DNA of 64,000 nucleotides from Klebsiella sp. BIGb0138 (GTDB lineage Bacteria; Pseudomonadota; Gammaproteobacteria; Enterobacterales; Enterobacteriaceae): NCBI RefSeq assembly GCF_004342285.1, contig NZ_SMCV01000005.1, positions 62,001 to 126,000 of the forward strand, read 5' to 3'. Shown piece by piece: positions 54,505 to 64,000 of this stretch (position 1 is its first letter; each line of letters starts with the position of its first letter). The notes under the pieces were generated by a model. It saw only the letters and a program-made list of their open reading frames with translations, ran no database searches and was not told where the DNA came from. The position numbers and the translations under genes were made by a program.

Positions 54505-54978
54505 TCAGAGTAGTTTAAAGAGATCCAAAGCGGGTTCTGTCGGAACGCCCTGGACGAAACATTCCACCCCGGCGGCTTTCAGGCCGTTAAACGCAGCAAT
54601 ATCGTTAGCGTCTACAGAAACCGTTTTGGCAATGTGTTGTTTGCCATTGGCATAGTGCATATTTCCTACGTTGATGCGCGTGACCGGGACGCCGCCTTCG
54701 ACCAGCCTGAGAAAGTCCGCGGGCGTTTTACAGACCAGTAGAATTTTTTGCCGATCCGCGGCGCGGTGGATAGTGTCGATCGTTTTTTGCAGCGACCAGA
54801 AGCGTACGGCGATCCCTTCTGCCAGCACCATCTCCATCAGGTTTTGCTGCACCGAATCTTCTGCCACCTCATCATTGGCGACCAGCACCAGGTTCGCCCC
54901 CGCAAATCCGACCCACTGGACCCCTACCTGACCGTGGATCAAACGTTCATCGATACGGCTTAAGACAATATTGGGCAT
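54505..54978 (-). CDS. agaV: N-acetylgalactosamine PTS enzyme IIB
   Basis: 157-residue EIIB of the mannose family; it donates phosphate to the incoming sugar. The active histidine is H15 in IDERLIHGQVGVQW. The start is the ATG at 54978 (MPNIVLSRIDE), 19 bases after kbaZ, preceded by GAGGAAAA; longer upstream frames run into kbaZ. First PTS gene of the kbaZ-agaVWEFA operon. Confidence 0.94.
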   Translation of the reverse strand: MPNIVLSRIDERLIHGQVGVQWVGFAGANLVLVANDEVAEDSVQQNLMEMVLAEGIAVRFWSLQKTIDTIHRAADRQKILLVCKTPADFLRLVEGGVPVTRINVGNMHYANGKQHIAKTVSVDANDIAAFNGLKAAGVECFVQGVPTEPALDLFKLL

Positions 54979-54997
54979 CGCGTTTTCCTCTTTGTTG

Positions 54998-56293
54998 TTA
55001 TGCGTTTTGGGACGTAACGCCTTTACTGGCGGCGTGGTACTGCTGAAGTATGTCCTGAATGTGGTCGATGATAAGTTCCCGCGGCGCCGCCTTGAGATCG
55101 CCCTCGCGAACTTTAATGTACTGCAAGGGCATATACTGGCTGATGAGCGGCAGCGGAATAGGCAAGTCCGCCAGGTTACGCACCAACCGGGCAAAGGCCT
55201 CATCGATTTGGCTGTCTGGCCAGTAGTAGCGAACGCGGTCAGAGTAGCTGTAGCCGCGTGCCAGACGCCGCGCGTTGCCATCGCCGTGATAGTGATTTTG
55301 CCAGTACTCCGGACGATCGAGCATCACGTTTTCCAGCACGTGGCGCAGGCCGGAACACGCTTTTGCGGGCAGCAGTTCTTCCTCTATTGCCGCCAGCGAG
55401 AACAGCGCTTCGCGCAGCGCGAAGGTGAGCGCCGGGCCGACTTTGAGAATGGCGAAGTGATGTTCCACCAGTTTACGCAGCGCCTGCGGCGTCTGGTAGT
55501 CGGTAGAGTGGGCTTCAAATACCAGCGTGTCATAAGCTTCAACCATGGCGCTGAGCGCGGCGGTTTGCTGCGGTTGGTAGTCGATAATATGGGCGTGATC
55601 GAATTCGACGCCAGGCTGTACCACCAGGCCGATAATGCGCGGCCAGATGTCGGTCAGACCCTGTTTTTCAAAGGCATGACGATGCGCCTCCAGCGTGGCG
55701 CGCGCTGCATCAGGAGTGGTGACCTGCAGTTCGGTGAGCGTTTCATGGGCGCCGCCGGGGATGGGGACTTCGGTGCCGATAACATACACCAGATCGGATT
55801 CGCCAAAGTGCTCACGGCAGGTCTCTTCGGCGATCTTTGCCAGTCGTGCGGCGCGTTCCGCGACGATCCCGTCGCTTAACGGCAGCGGATCGTCTTTGCA
55901 GGACATGCTGCAATCGAGGTGGATCTTCTTAAAGCCGGCTGCGACATAGCTTTTGATTAATGCATCGGCATTCGTCATCGCCTGAGAGGCGGGCAGGTTT
56001 TGCCAGCGGTTGGGGCCGAGATGATCTCCCCCGAGGATCAGCTGCGACTGTGGAAAATCGAGCGCATCGGCGAGCTGGCAGACAAAACCGCGAAAATCGG
56101 CTGGCGTCATGCCGGTGTAGCCGCCGAACTGATCCACCTGGTTGGAGGTGGCTTCAATCAGCAACGGCGTCCGCTGCGCCCGAGCGTAGCGAATGGCGGC
56201 TTCAAGTACCAGTGGATGCGCGGAACAGACGGCATAAATTCCGTTTGTATTCCCTTGTTTATGCTGTTCCACCATTTCAGTAAGATGTTTCAC
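54998..56293 (-). CDS. kbaZ: Tagatose-1,6-bisphosphate aldolase, stabilising subunit KbaZ
   Basis: 431-residue GatZ/KbaZ protein, a non-catalytic partner of KbaY that keeps the class II aldolase active. The family start [27 protein letters not shown] fits a GTG start at 56293, with GGAG 7 bases upstream. In-frame ATGs at 56305 and 56344 would extend the protein; the 56344 ATG lies inside an AgaR operator-like site, so it is unlikely. First gene of the leftward operon, divergent from agaR. Confidence 0.92.
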   Translation of the reverse strand: MKHLTEMVEQHKQGNTNGIYAVCSAHPLVLEAAIRYARAQRTPLLIEATSNQVDQFGGYTGMTPADFRGFVCQLADALDFPQSQLILGGDHLGPNRWQNLPASQAMTNADALIKSYVAAGFKKIHLDCSMSCKDDPLPLSDGIVAERAARLAKIAEETCREHFGESDLVYVIGTEVPIPGGAHETLTELQVTTPDAARATLEAHRHAFEKQGLTDIWPRIIGLVVQPGVEFDHAHIIDYQPQQTAALSAMVEAYDTLVFEAHSTDYQTPQALRKLVEHHFAILKVGPALTFALREALFSLAAIEEELLPAKACSGLRHVLENVMLDRPEYWQNHYHGDGNARRLARGYSYSDRVRYYWPDSQIDEAFARLVRNLADLPIPLPLISQYMPLQYIKVREGDLKAAPRELIIDHIQDILQQYHAASKGVTSQNA

Positions 56294-56324
56294 TTTCCTC
56301 TCCATTTCGGATGGTAATGATATT

Positions 56325-56348
56325 AATCTTTCGTTTTGTTTCATTTAA
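56325..56348 (+). promoter_or_regulatory. Putative AgaR operator in kbaZ-agaR gap (site 1)
   Basis: Core TTTCGTTTTGTTTC begins at 56329, a match to the AgaR core TTTCRTTTYRTTTY. It lies about 32 bases upstream of the kbaZ GTG start. Confidence 0.7.
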
Positions 56349-56362
56349 TACTGCATCATGGT

Positions 56363-56386
56363 GATGTAAAAATAAAACGAAAGATA
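56363..56386 (-). promoter_or_regulatory. Putative AgaR operator in kbaZ-agaR gap (site 2)
   Basis: Minus-strand core TTTCGTTTTATTTT with its first T at 56382; matches the AgaR core with loss of the final pyrimidine block. Confidence 0.6.
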
Positions 56387-56406
56387 ATAGTTTTCCGATC
56401 TGTTTC

Positions 56407-56430
56407 ACAAAAGAAACATAATGAAAGGTT
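56407..56430 (-). promoter_or_regulatory. Putative AgaR operator in kbaZ-agaR gap (site 3)
   Basis: Minus-strand core TTTCATTATGTTTC with its first T at 56426; one mismatch to the AgaR core, good flanks (CTTTTGT). Confidence 0.6.
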
Positions 56431-56502
56431 TCAGCGGCGGCAGAGCGGCCTCTGTCATGCGCCCTGGGGCTTGCATTCCGCTAAAAGAAAGGTGTTAATA
56501 GG

Positions 56503-56526
56503 CCAAACGAAATGAAACGAAAGATT
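56503..56526 (-). promoter_or_regulatory. Putative AgaR operator just upstream of agaR (site 4)
   Basis: Minus-strand core TTTCGTTTCATTTC with its first T at 56522, followed by GTTTGG. It lies 17 bases upstream of the agaR ATG, consistent with autorepression. Confidence 0.75.
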
Positions 56527-56543
56527 CAACAAAAGGAATTCTT

Positions 56544-57353
56544 ATGAGCGATACCGACTCTTCTGCAGATAAGCGCATCAGCGGCACCAGCGAGAGGCGT
56601 GAGCAAATTATCCAGCGGTTGCGGCAGTTGGGAAGCGTACAGGTGAACGATCTGGCGCTTTTATATGGCGTCTCTACGGTGACTATTCGCAACGATCTGG
56701 CTTTCCTTGAAAAACAGGGGATCGCCGTTCGCGCTTATGGCGGCGCGTTGATCTGTGACGGTACACTGCCCGCCCCTGAGCCTTCAGTGGAAGATAAAAG
56801 CGCGCTCAATACCGCAGTGAAGCGCAGCATCGCGCAAGCGGCGGTAGAGCTGATTCAGCCGGGACATCGCATTATTCTCGACTCCGGCACAACGACCTTT
56901 GAAATTGCCCGTATGCTGCGCCAGCATAGCGATGTCATCGCGATGACCAACGGGATGAATGTGGCGAATGCGTTACTGGATGCCGAAGGGGTGGAGCTGC
57001 TGATGACCGGGGGCCATCTGCGCCGTCAGTCGCAGTCGTTCTATGGCGATCAGGCGGAACAATCTTTACAGAATTACCACTTTGATATGCTTTTTCTCGG
57101 CGTCGATGCGATCGATCTTGATCGCGGCGTGAGTACCCATAACGAAGATGAAGCGCGTCTGAACCGTCGGATGTGCGAAGTGGCGGAACGGATCATTGTC
57201 GTTACCGATTCAACCAAATTTAATCGTTCGAGCCTGCACAAGATCATCGATACCCAGAGGATCGATATGATCATCGTTGATGACGGGATCCCGACCGAAA
57301 GCCTCGAAGGGTTGCGCAGGAGTGGCATTGATGTGCGGCTGGTTAAAGGGTAA
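56544..57353 (+). CDS. agaR: DeoR-family repressor of N-acetylgalactosamine catabolism
   Basis: 269-residue DeoR/GlpR repressor. The N-terminal helix-turn-helix is at about 17-70 ([35 protein letters not shown]). The sugar-phosphate sensing domain has [17 protein letters not shown] and [12 protein letters not shown] (about 106-140). It represses kbaZ-agaVWEFA and agaS-kbaY until a pathway phosphosugar binds. A strong ribosome site AAAAGGAA precedes the ATG. It is followed by a bidirectional terminator. Confidence 0.97.
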   Translation: MSDTDSSADKRISGTSERREQIIQRLRQLGSVQVNDLALLYGVSTVTIRNDLAFLEKQGIAVRAYGGALICDGTLPAPEPSVEDKSALNTAVKRSIAQAAVELIQPGHRIILDSGTTTFEIARMLRQHSDVIAMTNGMNVANALLDAEGVELLMTGGHLRRQSQSFYGDQAEQSLQNYHFDMLFLGVDAIDLDRGVSTHNEDEARLNRRMCEVAERIIVVTDSTKFNRSSLHKIIDTQRIDMIIVDDGIPTESLEGLRRSGIDVRLVKG

Positions 57354-57366
57354 ATGTCTTTTTATC

Positions 57367-57393
57367 GGCCCCTCTCCATACAGGAGAGGGGGC
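57367..57393. terminator. Bidirectional terminator between agaR and garD
   Basis: Stem GCCCCTCTCC/GGAGAGGGGGC with an ATACA-type loop, in the 70-base gap between convergent stops. Confidence 0.72.
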
Positions 57394-57423
57394 AATTTCC
57401 GGCATCGCCTCGCCTAAGGAAAA

Positions 57424-58995
57424 TCAGGTTACCGGCGCCGGGTTAAATACCGCCAGCTGGTTATGCAGCCCCCATCTATCTGAAAAGGTTTTTTTGCGGC
57501 CGCTGGCGACGTCAAGGATAAACTCAAACAGCTTCAGGCCGACCTCTTCGATGGTCTCTTCCCCCGTCGCAATGGTCCCGGCGTTGATGTCCATTAAGTC
57601 ATACCAACGGTTCGCCAGCTCGGTTCGGGTCGCCATCTTAATGACCGGGACCGCCACCAGACCATATGGCGTCCCGCGCCCGGTGGTAAAGACCTGGACC
57701 GTAATCCCCGAGGCGACCTGCTGGGTCCCGCAGACAAAATCGCTGGCCGGCGTGGCGGCGAAGATCAGCCCGCGTTTGGTGGGGCGCTGGCCCGGGGAGA
57801 GCACCTCGACGATCGCGCTGTTGCCCGATTTGGCGATTGAGCCAAGCGCTTTTTCAACCACGTTGGCCAGGCCGCCCTTTTTATTGCCCGGCGAGGGGTT
57901 GGCGCTGCGATCGGTCTGACCCATAGCAAGATAATTGTCATACCACGCCATCTCTTCGAGCAGGCGCCTGCCTACCTCTTCGTCCACCGCCCGCGGGGTG
58001 AGCAGATGGATGGCGTCGCGTACTTCTGTGACCTCGGAAAACATCACCGTCGCGCCGCAGCGGACTAACAGATCGGAGGCATAGCCAACCGCCGGGTTGG
58101 CGGTTACGCCGGAAAAGGCATCGCTGCCGCCGCATTGCATACCGACAACCAGCTCGGAAGCCGGGCAGGTTTCACGCTGGCGGGCATTGAGTTTTGCCAG
58201 ATGGCGTTCCGCCACCTGCAGAATATCGTCGATCATCGACTGGAAGCCGACGTGCCGCTCATCCTGCAGACGCACAATGCTGGCGCCGTCGACGGCAATA
58301 GGCTCGACATCCTCCGTGCCCTGCAGCAGGCGTTCCGGCTGAAGCTTTTCACAGCCGAGGCCGACCACCATGACTTCGCCGCCGAAATTCGGGTTCAGCG
58401 ACAGATTGTGGATAGTGCGGATCGGCACCACGGCGGCCGGGGCGTTGATCGCCACGCCGCAGCCATACAGATGGTTAAGGCCGACCACGCCATCGACATT
58501 CGGGTACTTTGGCAGCAGATCGCGCTCGATGATCTTCACCACGTAATCCACCACTCCCGCCACGCAATGCACGCTGGTGGTGATGCCGAGCAGGTTTTTA
58601 GTGCCGACGCTGCCGTCCGCGTTACGATACCCTTCAAAGGTATAGCCGTTGAGGGCCGGGAGAGGCTCAGGGACTTTCGTCGCCAGCGGCAGGGTGTTAA
58701 GCGGCGGCGCGCTGGGAAGTTCAACCGTTGACTCGTCAATCCAGCTGCCGCGTGCGATATCGCGAACGGCATAGCCAATGACTTCGCCATAGCGCACGAT
58801 TTCAGCGTGCGCGGGAATATCCACCAGGGCGACTTTATGACCCTGAGGAATATGTTCAATCAGCTCCAGTCCGTCCGGGAAGCGACTCCCGGCTTTCAGA
58901 CCATTATCATTGACAATAATGGCCACATTATCGCTATCGTGCACCTTTATATAAAATGCCGCAGGCGATTTTTGTCTCATTTCAATATCGACCAT
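57424..58995 (-). CDS. garD: Galactarate dehydratase
   Basis: 523-residue iron-dependent enzyme that converts galactarate to 5-keto-4-deoxy-D-glucarate. An N-terminal SAF domain (about 15-95) precedes the UxaA/altronate-dehydratase catalytic region with [33 protein letters not shown] and [19 protein letters not shown]. Length and start ([11 protein letters not shown]) match E. coli GarD. It is divergent from garL across a 532-base gap. Confidence 0.97.
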   Translation of the reverse strand: MVDIEMRQKSPAAFYIKVHDSDNVAIIVNDNGLKAGSRFPDGLELIEHIPQGHKVALVDIPAHAEIVRYGEVIGYAVRDIARGSWIDESTVELPSAPPLNTLPLATKVPEPLPALNGYTFEGYRNADGSVGTKNLLGITTSVHCVAGVVDYVVKIIERDLLPKYPNVDGVVGLNHLYGCGVAINAPAAVVPIRTIHNLSLNPNFGGEVMVVGLGCEKLQPERLLQGTEDVEPIAVDGASIVRLQDERHVGFQSMIDDILQVAERHLAKLNARQRETCPASELVVGMQCGGSDAFSGVTANPAVGYASDLLVRCGATVMFSEVTEVRDAIHLLTPRAVDEEVGRRLLEEMAWYDNYLAMGQTDRSANPSPGNKKGGLANVVEKALGSIAKSGNSAIVEVLSPGQRPTKRGLIFAATPASDFVCGTQQVASGITVQVFTTGRGTPYGLVAVPVIKMATRTELANRWYDLMDINAGTIATGEETIEEVGLKLFEFILDVASGRKKTFSDRWGLHNQLAVFNPAPVT

Positions 58996-59527
58996 TGTCC
59001 AGCAAGCTCCAGCAAGGTGGTGATAATAATATGGTAATTCAGGTAGGTTAAATCTAATTATACAAATACCTGTTAGATGTTATGGAATAAGCATGTCAGG
59101 AGTCGGAGATTCAGAGTGTGATCAATATCACTCATTATTGTGATGGACAGCGAGCGGCCGGGACTAAAGCGTAAATATGTGCATCAGCGCCCAGCGTAGT
59201 AGGCAGTTGCTTTAATTAATATTTGAATTTAATTAATTAATTGTGCTTTTGCACAATGCACAGCCGATGGCGGCTGTTTATACTGAATGACGATTTCATG
59301 ATGTCTGATGCGTTATTAAAGCATGACTATTCGAGGTCAGCATAAGGAATATCTGCCGAAAAATAATAAAAATACCTTTTTGCACGCCTGGAATAAATAA
59401 ATCATACCGGATGCGTTTGCAGAAAAACGCACGGTAGCCGAACGTGAATATTACTCATATTTGCTGGGTGGCGGATCAACGTATAAAGATAGCTAAATAA
59501 TTAACGGTTAAGTGAAAGGTTGAAGCG
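58996..59527. promoter_or_regulatory. garD-garL intergenic region with CRP-like site and palindrome
   Basis: This AT-rich 532-base gap carries no gene. It holds a CRP-like site TGTGATCAATATCACT (59117-59132) and a palindrome ATTGTGC-TTTT-GCACAAT (59240-59257), the latter a plausible operator for the CdaR/SdaR diacid regulator. In E. coli, garP stands between garD and garL on the garL side; here there is no trace of it. Confidence 0.6.
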
Positions 59528-60298
59528 ATGAATAACGACATCTTCCCGAACAAATTTAAGGCCGCGCTGGCGGCACACCAGGTACAGATTGGCTGCTGGT
59601 CGGCGCTGGCCAGTCCGATTAGCACCGAAGTATTAGGTCTGGCGGGTTTCGACTGGCTGGTGCTGGATGGCGAACATGCGCCAAACGATATTTCGACGTT
59701 TATTCCACAGCTGATGGCGCTGAAAGGCTGCTCCAGCGCGCCGGTGGTACGCGTGCCAACCAACGAACCGGTGATCATTAAGCGTCTGCTGGATATCGGT
59801 TTTTACAACTTCCTGATCCCCTTTGTTGAGACCGAAGAAGAGGCGGTTAACGCCGTTGCTTCCACCCGTTATCCGCCGGAAGGCATCCGCGGCGTTTCCG
59901 TGTCGCACCGCGCGAATATGTTTGGCACCGTGGCGGATTATTTTGCCCAATCGAACAAAAACATCACCATCCTCGTGCAGATTGAAAGCCAGCAGGGCGT
60001 GGATAACGTCGATGCTATTGCGGCGACTGACGGCATCGACGGCATCTTCGTCGGTCCCAGCGATTTAGCCGCGGCGTTAGGGCACCTGGGAAATGCTTCC
60101 CATCCTGAGGTCCAGCAGGCGATTAAGCATATTTTTGCGCGGGCGAAACTCCACGGTAAACCGAGCGGCATCCTTGCACCGGTAGACGCGGATGCACGTC
60201 GCTATCTTGAATGGGGCGCGACCTTTGTTGCCGTCGGTAGCGATTTGGGCGTTTTCCGCTCCGCCACGCAGAAACTGGCGGATGCTTTTAAAAAATAA
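59528..60298 (+). CDS. garL: 5-keto-4-deoxy-D-glucarate aldolase
   Basis: 256-residue HpcH/HpaI-family metal-dependent aldolase that splits 5-keto-4-deoxy-D-glucarate into pyruvate and tartronate semialdehyde. Family signatures [13 protein letters not shown] (about 38-50), RVPTNEP and the metal/pyruvate region [15 protein letters not shown]...[15 protein letters not shown] are present. First gene of garLRK, with an AAAGG ribosome site. Confidence 0.96.
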   Translation: MNNDIFPNKFKAALAAHQVQIGCWSALASPISTEVLGLAGFDWLVLDGEHAPNDISTFIPQLMALKGCSSAPVVRVPTNEPVIIKRLLDIGFYNFLIPFVETEEEAVNAVASTRYPPEGIRGVSVSHRANMFGTVADYFAQSNKNITILVQIESQQGVDNVDAIAATDGIDGIFVGPSDLAAALGHLGNASHPEVQQAIKHIFARAKLHGKPSGILAPVDADARRYLEWGATFVAVGSDLGVFRSATQKLADAFKK

Positions 60299-60326
60299 CC
60301 TCCAGGGTTGAAAGAGAGAGAACGTT

Positions 60327-61217
60327 ATGACGATGAAAGTTGGTTTTATTGGCCTTGGCATCATGGGCAAACCCATGAGTAAAAACTTGCTCAAAGCCGG
60401 TTACTCGCTGGTGGTCTCCGACCGTAATCCTGAAGCCGTTGCTGAAGTGATTGCGGCCGGTGCGGAAACGGCGTTAACGGCGAAGGCGGTTGCCGAGCAG
60501 TGCGACGTGATCATCACCATGCTGCCCAACTCCCCGCATGTGAAAGAGGTGGCGTTGGGTGAAAACGGCATTATTGAAGGCGCCAGACCGGGTGCCGTGC
60601 TGATTGATATGAGTTCTATCGCACCGCTGGCCAGCCGTGAAATCAGCGACGCGCTAAAAGCGAAAGGCGTGGATATGCTGGACGCCCCGGTCAGCGGCGG
60701 CGAGCCTAAAGCGATCGACGGCACTCTGTCTGTGATGGTCGGCGGCGATAAGGCTATTTTCGACAAATACTATGACCTGATGAAGAGCATGGCCGGCTCG
60801 GTGGTGCACACCGGTGAAGTTGGTGCCGGCAACGTCACCAAGCTGGCTAACCAGGTGATCGTCGCGCTGAATATTGCCGCCATGTCGGAAGCGCTGACAC
60901 TGGCAACGAAAGCCGGCGTTAACCCGGAGCTGGTGTATCAGGCGATTCGCGGCGGTCTGGCGGGAAGCACCGTGCTGGATGCCAAAGCGCCGATGGTGAT
61001 GGATCGCAACTTTAAGCCGGGATTCCGTATCGACCTGCACATTAAAGACCTGGCGAATGCGCTGGATACTTCCCACGGCGTCGGGGCTCAGCTGCCGTTG
61101 ACGGCTGCGGTAATGGAGATGATGCAGGCCCTGCGTGCCGATGGTCTGGGCACCGCCGACCATAGCGCGCTAGCGTGCTACTACGAAAAACTGGCGAAAG
61201 TGGAAGTCACTCGCTAA
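60327..61217 (+). CDS. garR: Tartronate semialdehyde reductase
   Basis: 296-residue beta-hydroxyacid dehydrogenase that reduces tartronate semialdehyde to D-glycerate with NAD(P)H. The N-terminal cofactor loop is GFIGLGIMGKPMSKNL, the substrate-binding segment is DAPVSGGEPKA, and the catalytic lysine lies in GNVTKLANQ (about K170). An ATG two codons downstream (60333) would give the 294-residue form; the ribosome site GAGAG favours 60327. 28 bases after garL. Confidence 0.96.
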   Translation: MTMKVGFIGLGIMGKPMSKNLLKAGYSLVVSDRNPEAVAEVIAAGAETALTAKAVAEQCDVIITMLPNSPHVKEVALGENGIIEGARPGAVLIDMSSIAPLASREISDALKAKGVDMLDAPVSGGEPKAIDGTLSVMVGGDKAIFDKYYDLMKSMAGSVVHTGEVGAGNVTKLANQVIVALNIAAMSEALTLATKAGVNPELVYQAIRGGLAGSTVLDAKAPMVMDRNFKPGFRIDLHIKDLANALDTSHGVGAQLPLTAAVMEMMQALRADGLGTADHSALACYYEKLAKVEVTR

Positions 61218-61282
61218 CAAGAAGGGCGCGGTAACGCGCCCTGTACTTCTTGCCTTGCGCGGCACTGTCAGGCTACATAATT

Positions 61283-62428
61283 ATGAAAATCGTAATCGCC
61301 CCAGACTCTTATAAAGAAAGCCTTTCTGCCGTCGAGGTAGCTCAGGCGATAGAAAAAGGATTTCGGGAAATTTTCCCCAATGCGGAATATGTTTCTGTTC
61401 CGGTCGCCGACGGCGGCGAAGGCACCGTTGAGGCGATGATTGCGGCCACGCAGGGTTGTGAGTATCGCGCTCTGGTGACCGGGCCGCTGGGGGAGAAGGT
61501 GCTCGCCAGCTGGGGCATGTCCGGCGATGGCCACACCGCATTTATTGAGATGGCGGCGGCGAGCGGGCTGGGCCTGGTTCCCCTCGCGCAGCGTAACCCG
61601 CTGCTGACAACCTCGCGCGGTACCGGCGAGCTGATTCTCCAGGCGCTGGATCATGGTGCGAAAAACATCATTATTGGTATCGGCGGCAGCGCCACCAACG
61701 ATGGCGGAGCCGGCATGGTGCAGGCATTAGGCGCGCGGCTCCAGGATGCGAACGGCGTAGATATCGGTTACGGCGGCGGCAGCCTGGCCAGCCTGAATAG
61801 CATCGATCTCTCCGGGCTGGATGTTCGGCTGCGTGAGTGTACGATCCGCGTGGCCTGTGACGTCACCAATCCGTTGACCGGAGCCGTGGGGGCCTCGCGT
61901 ATTTTCGGCCCACAAAAAGGGGCGACGGAGGCAATGATTTTCGAGCTGGATCGCAACCTTGAACACTACGCGGACGTCATTAAACGTACCCTGCGCGTGG
62001 ATGTCAAACAGGTGGCGGGGGCAGGGGCAGCTGGCGGCATGGGGGCGGCACTGATGGCGTTTCTTAATGCTGAATTACGCAGCGGGATTGAAATTGTGAC
62101 CCAGGCGCTGAATCTGGAAGAGCATATCCTCGACTGCTCTCTGGTGGTGACCGGAGAAGGTCGGCTGGATAGCCAGAGCATCAACGGTAAAGTGCCGGTT
62201 GGCGTGGCGAGCGTGGCGAAAAAGTTTCATAAGCCGGTGATTGGGATTGCCGGTAGCCTGACTCGCGATGTGGACGTGGTTCATCAATATGGTATTGATG
62301 CGGTGTTCAGCGTGCTGAGCAGCGTGACGACTCTGGAGGAGGCGTTTTGCGGCGCGTCGGACAATATCTACCGCGCCTCACGCAATATTGCCGCCACTTT
62401 GCAGGTCGGGATTGCGATGGAAGGATGA
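61283..62428 (+). CDS. garK: Glycerate 2-kinase
   Basis: 381-residue glycerate kinase type 1 that phosphorylates D-glycerate to 2-phosphoglycerate, entering glycolysis. The start MKIVIAPDSYKESLSAVEVA and the motifs PVADGGEGT and IGIGGSATNDGGAGM are family hallmarks. I use the ATG at 61283; upstream in-frame codons lie in the intergenic space. Third gene of garLRK. Its 3' end overlaps the -35 of rnpB. Confidence 0.96.
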   Translation: MKIVIAPDSYKESLSAVEVAQAIEKGFREIFPNAEYVSVPVADGGEGTVEAMIAATQGCEYRALVTGPLGEKVLASWGMSGDGHTAFIEMAAASGLGLVPLAQRNPLLTTSRGTGELILQALDHGAKNIIIGIGGSATNDGGAGMVQALGARLQDANGVDIGYGGGSLASLNSIDLSGLDVRLRECTIRVACDVTNPLTGAVGASRIFGPQKGATEAMIFELDRNLEHYADVIKRTLRVDVKQVAGAGAAGGMGAALMAFLNAELRSGIEIVTQALNLEEHILDCSLVVTGEGRLDSQSINGKVPVGVASVAKKFHKPVIGIAGSLTRDVDVVHQYGIDAVFSVLSSVTTLEEAFCGASDNIYRASRNIAATLQVGIAMEG

Positions 62429-62453
62429 CAACCGGCGGCAAACCTTTTATACT
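62425..62453 (+). promoter_or_regulatory. Putative sigma-70 promoter of rnpB
   Basis: ATGACA at 62425-62430 and TATACT at 62448-62453, spaced 17 bases, with the RNA 5' end 8 bases after the -10. The -35 overlaps the garK stop codon. Confidence 0.75.
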
Positions 62454-62460
62454 TCGCGCC

Positions 62461-62839
<379 letters not shown>

Positions 62840-62846
62840 ATTGCGG

Positions 62847-62880
62847 AAACCCCCATACAGTGCGAACTGTATGGGGGTTT
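62847..62880 (+). terminator. Terminator after rnpB
   Basis: Stem AACCCCCATACAGT/ACTGTATGGGGGTT with a GCGA loop and a short T end, just beyond the M1 RNA. Confidence 0.88.
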
Positions 62881-62902
62881 TGCTATTGCGGAAGGTGGTC
62901 GT

Positions 62903-63070
62903 TCAGGCGGCGTTTTCTTCGTCCTGAATCCGCGTTTCGGCTTCTGCGACAATGGCTTCCAGCTCGCTGAGCATCTCTTCGTAGCCGAAGCTGAGCACGT
63001 TTGACGGCTCTGGTAACAGAGGTTGCGGCGACGGTACGGCTTTCGTGACTTTCTTCTTATGCTTACTCAC
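62903..63070 (-). CDS. yhaL: Small conserved protein YhaL
   Basis: 55-residue basic-then-acidic protein starting at a GTG (63068-63070) as MSKHKKKVTKAVPSPQ. The recognised core is FGYEEMLSELEAIVAEAETRI. It matches E. coli YhaL in position (between rnpB and yhaK) and in this core. No function is known. A ribosome site GGAG precedes the GTG. Confidence 0.8.
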   Translation of the reverse strand: MSKHKKKVTKAVPSPQPLLPEPSNVLSFGYEEMLSELEAIVAEAETRIQDEENAA

Positions 63071-63094
63071 TGACAAACTCCATAACTTCCGTTA

Positions 63095-63796
63095 TTACAC
63101 CGGTAAATCTATCAGCAAAGCGCGCAATGGCGTATCGGCGACGAGGGTAATGTTAGCTTCGTCACGAATAAACGCGCCATCGCCGCAGGTCAGCGCCTGT
63201 TTTTCTTCCTCATGGGCGACGGCATGCACCGTCCCGTGGATGGATTGCAGATAGGCGCGCGGCCCGTGAAGCCGTACATCGATCCGCTCGCCTTTGGCGA
63301 GAGCGAGGTGGTGGATCCAGACCTGCTGACGCAGCTGCAAACTGTTCTGTACTCCGTCCGGTGAGGCGAGCAGCTGTTGCGGGACGCCGGCGATCGTCAT
63401 CTTCTGCACCAGCGGATTTTCCCGCTGCGGGCAGGCATCCAGCCATAGCTGCATCCGGGTCAACGACCCCTCTTTACTCAGGTTGTGCTCGCTGTAACTC
63501 ACCCCTGGCTGAGTGGCTATCAGTAGCGCTTCACCGGCCTTTGCCTGCACATGATTGCCGTCACTGTCGCGATACTCCGCTTCCCCTTCCAGAATCAGGT
63601 TCAGAATATCGACTTTCGGGTAGGTACGCGGTTGAAACGACGCGCCTGGTGCCAGAACTTCCTGGTTGAGCACGCGTAAAGACGCGTAGCCTAACAGTTT
63701 CGGGTCAAAGTAGTGTCCAAAGGAAAAGGTGTAGCGGGCCTGCAGCCAGCCGAAATCTGCTTGTCCGCATTGTTTGGCTGTTCGGGTAGTAATCAT
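63095..63796 (-). CDS. yhaK: Pirin-like bicupin YhaK
   Basis: 233-residue cytoplasmic protein of the pirin/bicupin group. The start TKQCGQADFGWLQARYTFSFGHYFDP is the family signature, and the N-terminal cupin shows conserved H/E ligand positions around SFGHYFDP and ILEGEAEYRDSDG. E. coli YhaK is described as responsive to nitrosative and oxidising agents and lacks the pirin metal site; no enzyme activity is assigned. It is divergent from yhaJ. Confidence 0.93.
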   Translation of the reverse strand: MITTRTAKQCGQADFGWLQARYTFSFGHYFDPKLLGYASLRVLNQEVLAPGASFQPRTYPKVDILNLILEGEAEYRDSDGNHVQAKAGEALLIATQPGVSYSEHNLSKEGSLTRMQLWLDACPQRENPLVQKMTIAGVPQQLLASPDGVQNSLQLRQQVWIHHLALAKGERIDVRLHGPRAYLQSIHGTVHAVAHEEEKQALTCGDGAFIRDEANITLVADTPLRALLIDLPV

Positions 63797-63900
63797 TTTC
63801 TTGACCTCTCTTTACACTAAATCAATGGTAAAGGTATGGACGCTGTATTGTTAGCCAGATATTCTGCCTGGTATGTTCAAATTTCCTGAATGAGACTGCT

Positions 63901-64000
63901 ATGGCTAAAGAGAGAGCATTAACGCTGGAAGCGTTACGCGTAATGGACGCTATCGACCGGCGTGGGAGCTTTGCTGCTGCGGCCGACGAGCTCGGACGGG
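63901..64000 (+). CDS. yhaJ: LysR-family transcriptional regulator YhaJ, start only
   Basis: Only the first 33 codons are inside the window. The protein begins MAKERALTLEALRVMDAIDR, and continues RGSFAAAADELGR, the classic LysR helix-turn-helix. It is divergent from yhaK, as in E. coli, where YhaJ regulates quinol/nitroaromatic-responsive and virulence genes. The rest lies beyond the edge. Confidence 0.9.
   Translation, partial: MAKERALTLEALRVMDAIDRRGSFAAAADELGR

Noticed and set aside
58996-59527. Remnant of a garP transporter gene
   Set aside because: No hydrophobic fragment resembling a major-facilitator transporter could be read in any frame of this AT-rich gap.

Overview
The window is a chromosomal core segment of a gamma-proteobacterium of the order Enterobacterales. 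Gene order and protein sequence follow the E. coli K-12 arc from kdsD/mla to rnpB/yhaJ almost gene for gene. The differences from K-12 (no yhbX, yhbO, prlF-yhaV, garP, agaBCDI or yra fimbrial genes; an extended DeaD tail; a 704-residue LpoA) suggest the Klebsiella/Raoultella/Enterobacter group rather than Escherichia. The genus is an inference from memory, with moderate confidence at best.

Layout. (1) 1-5.1 kb: end of kdsD, yrbG, then the mlaFEDCB phospholipid-transport operon and ibaG. (2) 5.1-13.7 kb: murA, sfsB, ispB, ribosomal rplU-rpmA, yhbE, obgE, dacB, greA, yhbY. (3) 13.8-19.4 kb: rlmE-ftsH, folP-glmM, secG and tRNA-Leu(GAG). (4) 19.4-21.65 kb: argG, flanked by leuU and by a 19-bp copy of the 3' end of leuU, then initiator tRNA metY. 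(5) 21.8-34.0 kb: the translation and RNA-decay superoperon rimP-nusA-infB-rbfA-truB-rpsO-pnp-nlpI-yrbN-deaD. (6) 34.1-46.9 kb: mtr, yhbW, the oxygen-independent ubiquinone genes ubiV/ubiU/ubiT, small conserved genes yhbS/yhbQ/yhbP, yraR, yraQ, and the envelope/replication cluster dolP-diaA-yraN-lpoA with divergent rsmI. (7) 46.9-57.4 kb: an N-acetylgalactosamine (Aga) regulon. The kbaZ-agaVWEFA operon imports and deacetylates GalNAc; agaS-kbaY deaminates the product and cleaves tagatose-1,6-bisphosphate; a secreted clan-D-like glycoside hydrolase follows kbaY; agaR is the divergent repressor. At least six AgaR-like operator matches lie in the two promoter regions. (8) 57.4-62.4 kb: galactarate/glucarate catabolism (garD, garLRK, without garP). 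(9) 62.4-64 kb: rnpB (RNase P RNA), yhaL, yhaK and the start of yhaJ.

Most of the window is housekeeping. The parts that do not simply repeat the textbook layout are the glycosidase in the Aga operon, the tRNA-derived direct repeat bracketing argG, the garP-less gar promoter region with a near-perfect palindrome and a CRP-like site, and the repetitive DeaD and LpoA segments. No CRISPR array, insertion sequence, prophage gene or clear defence system is visible.
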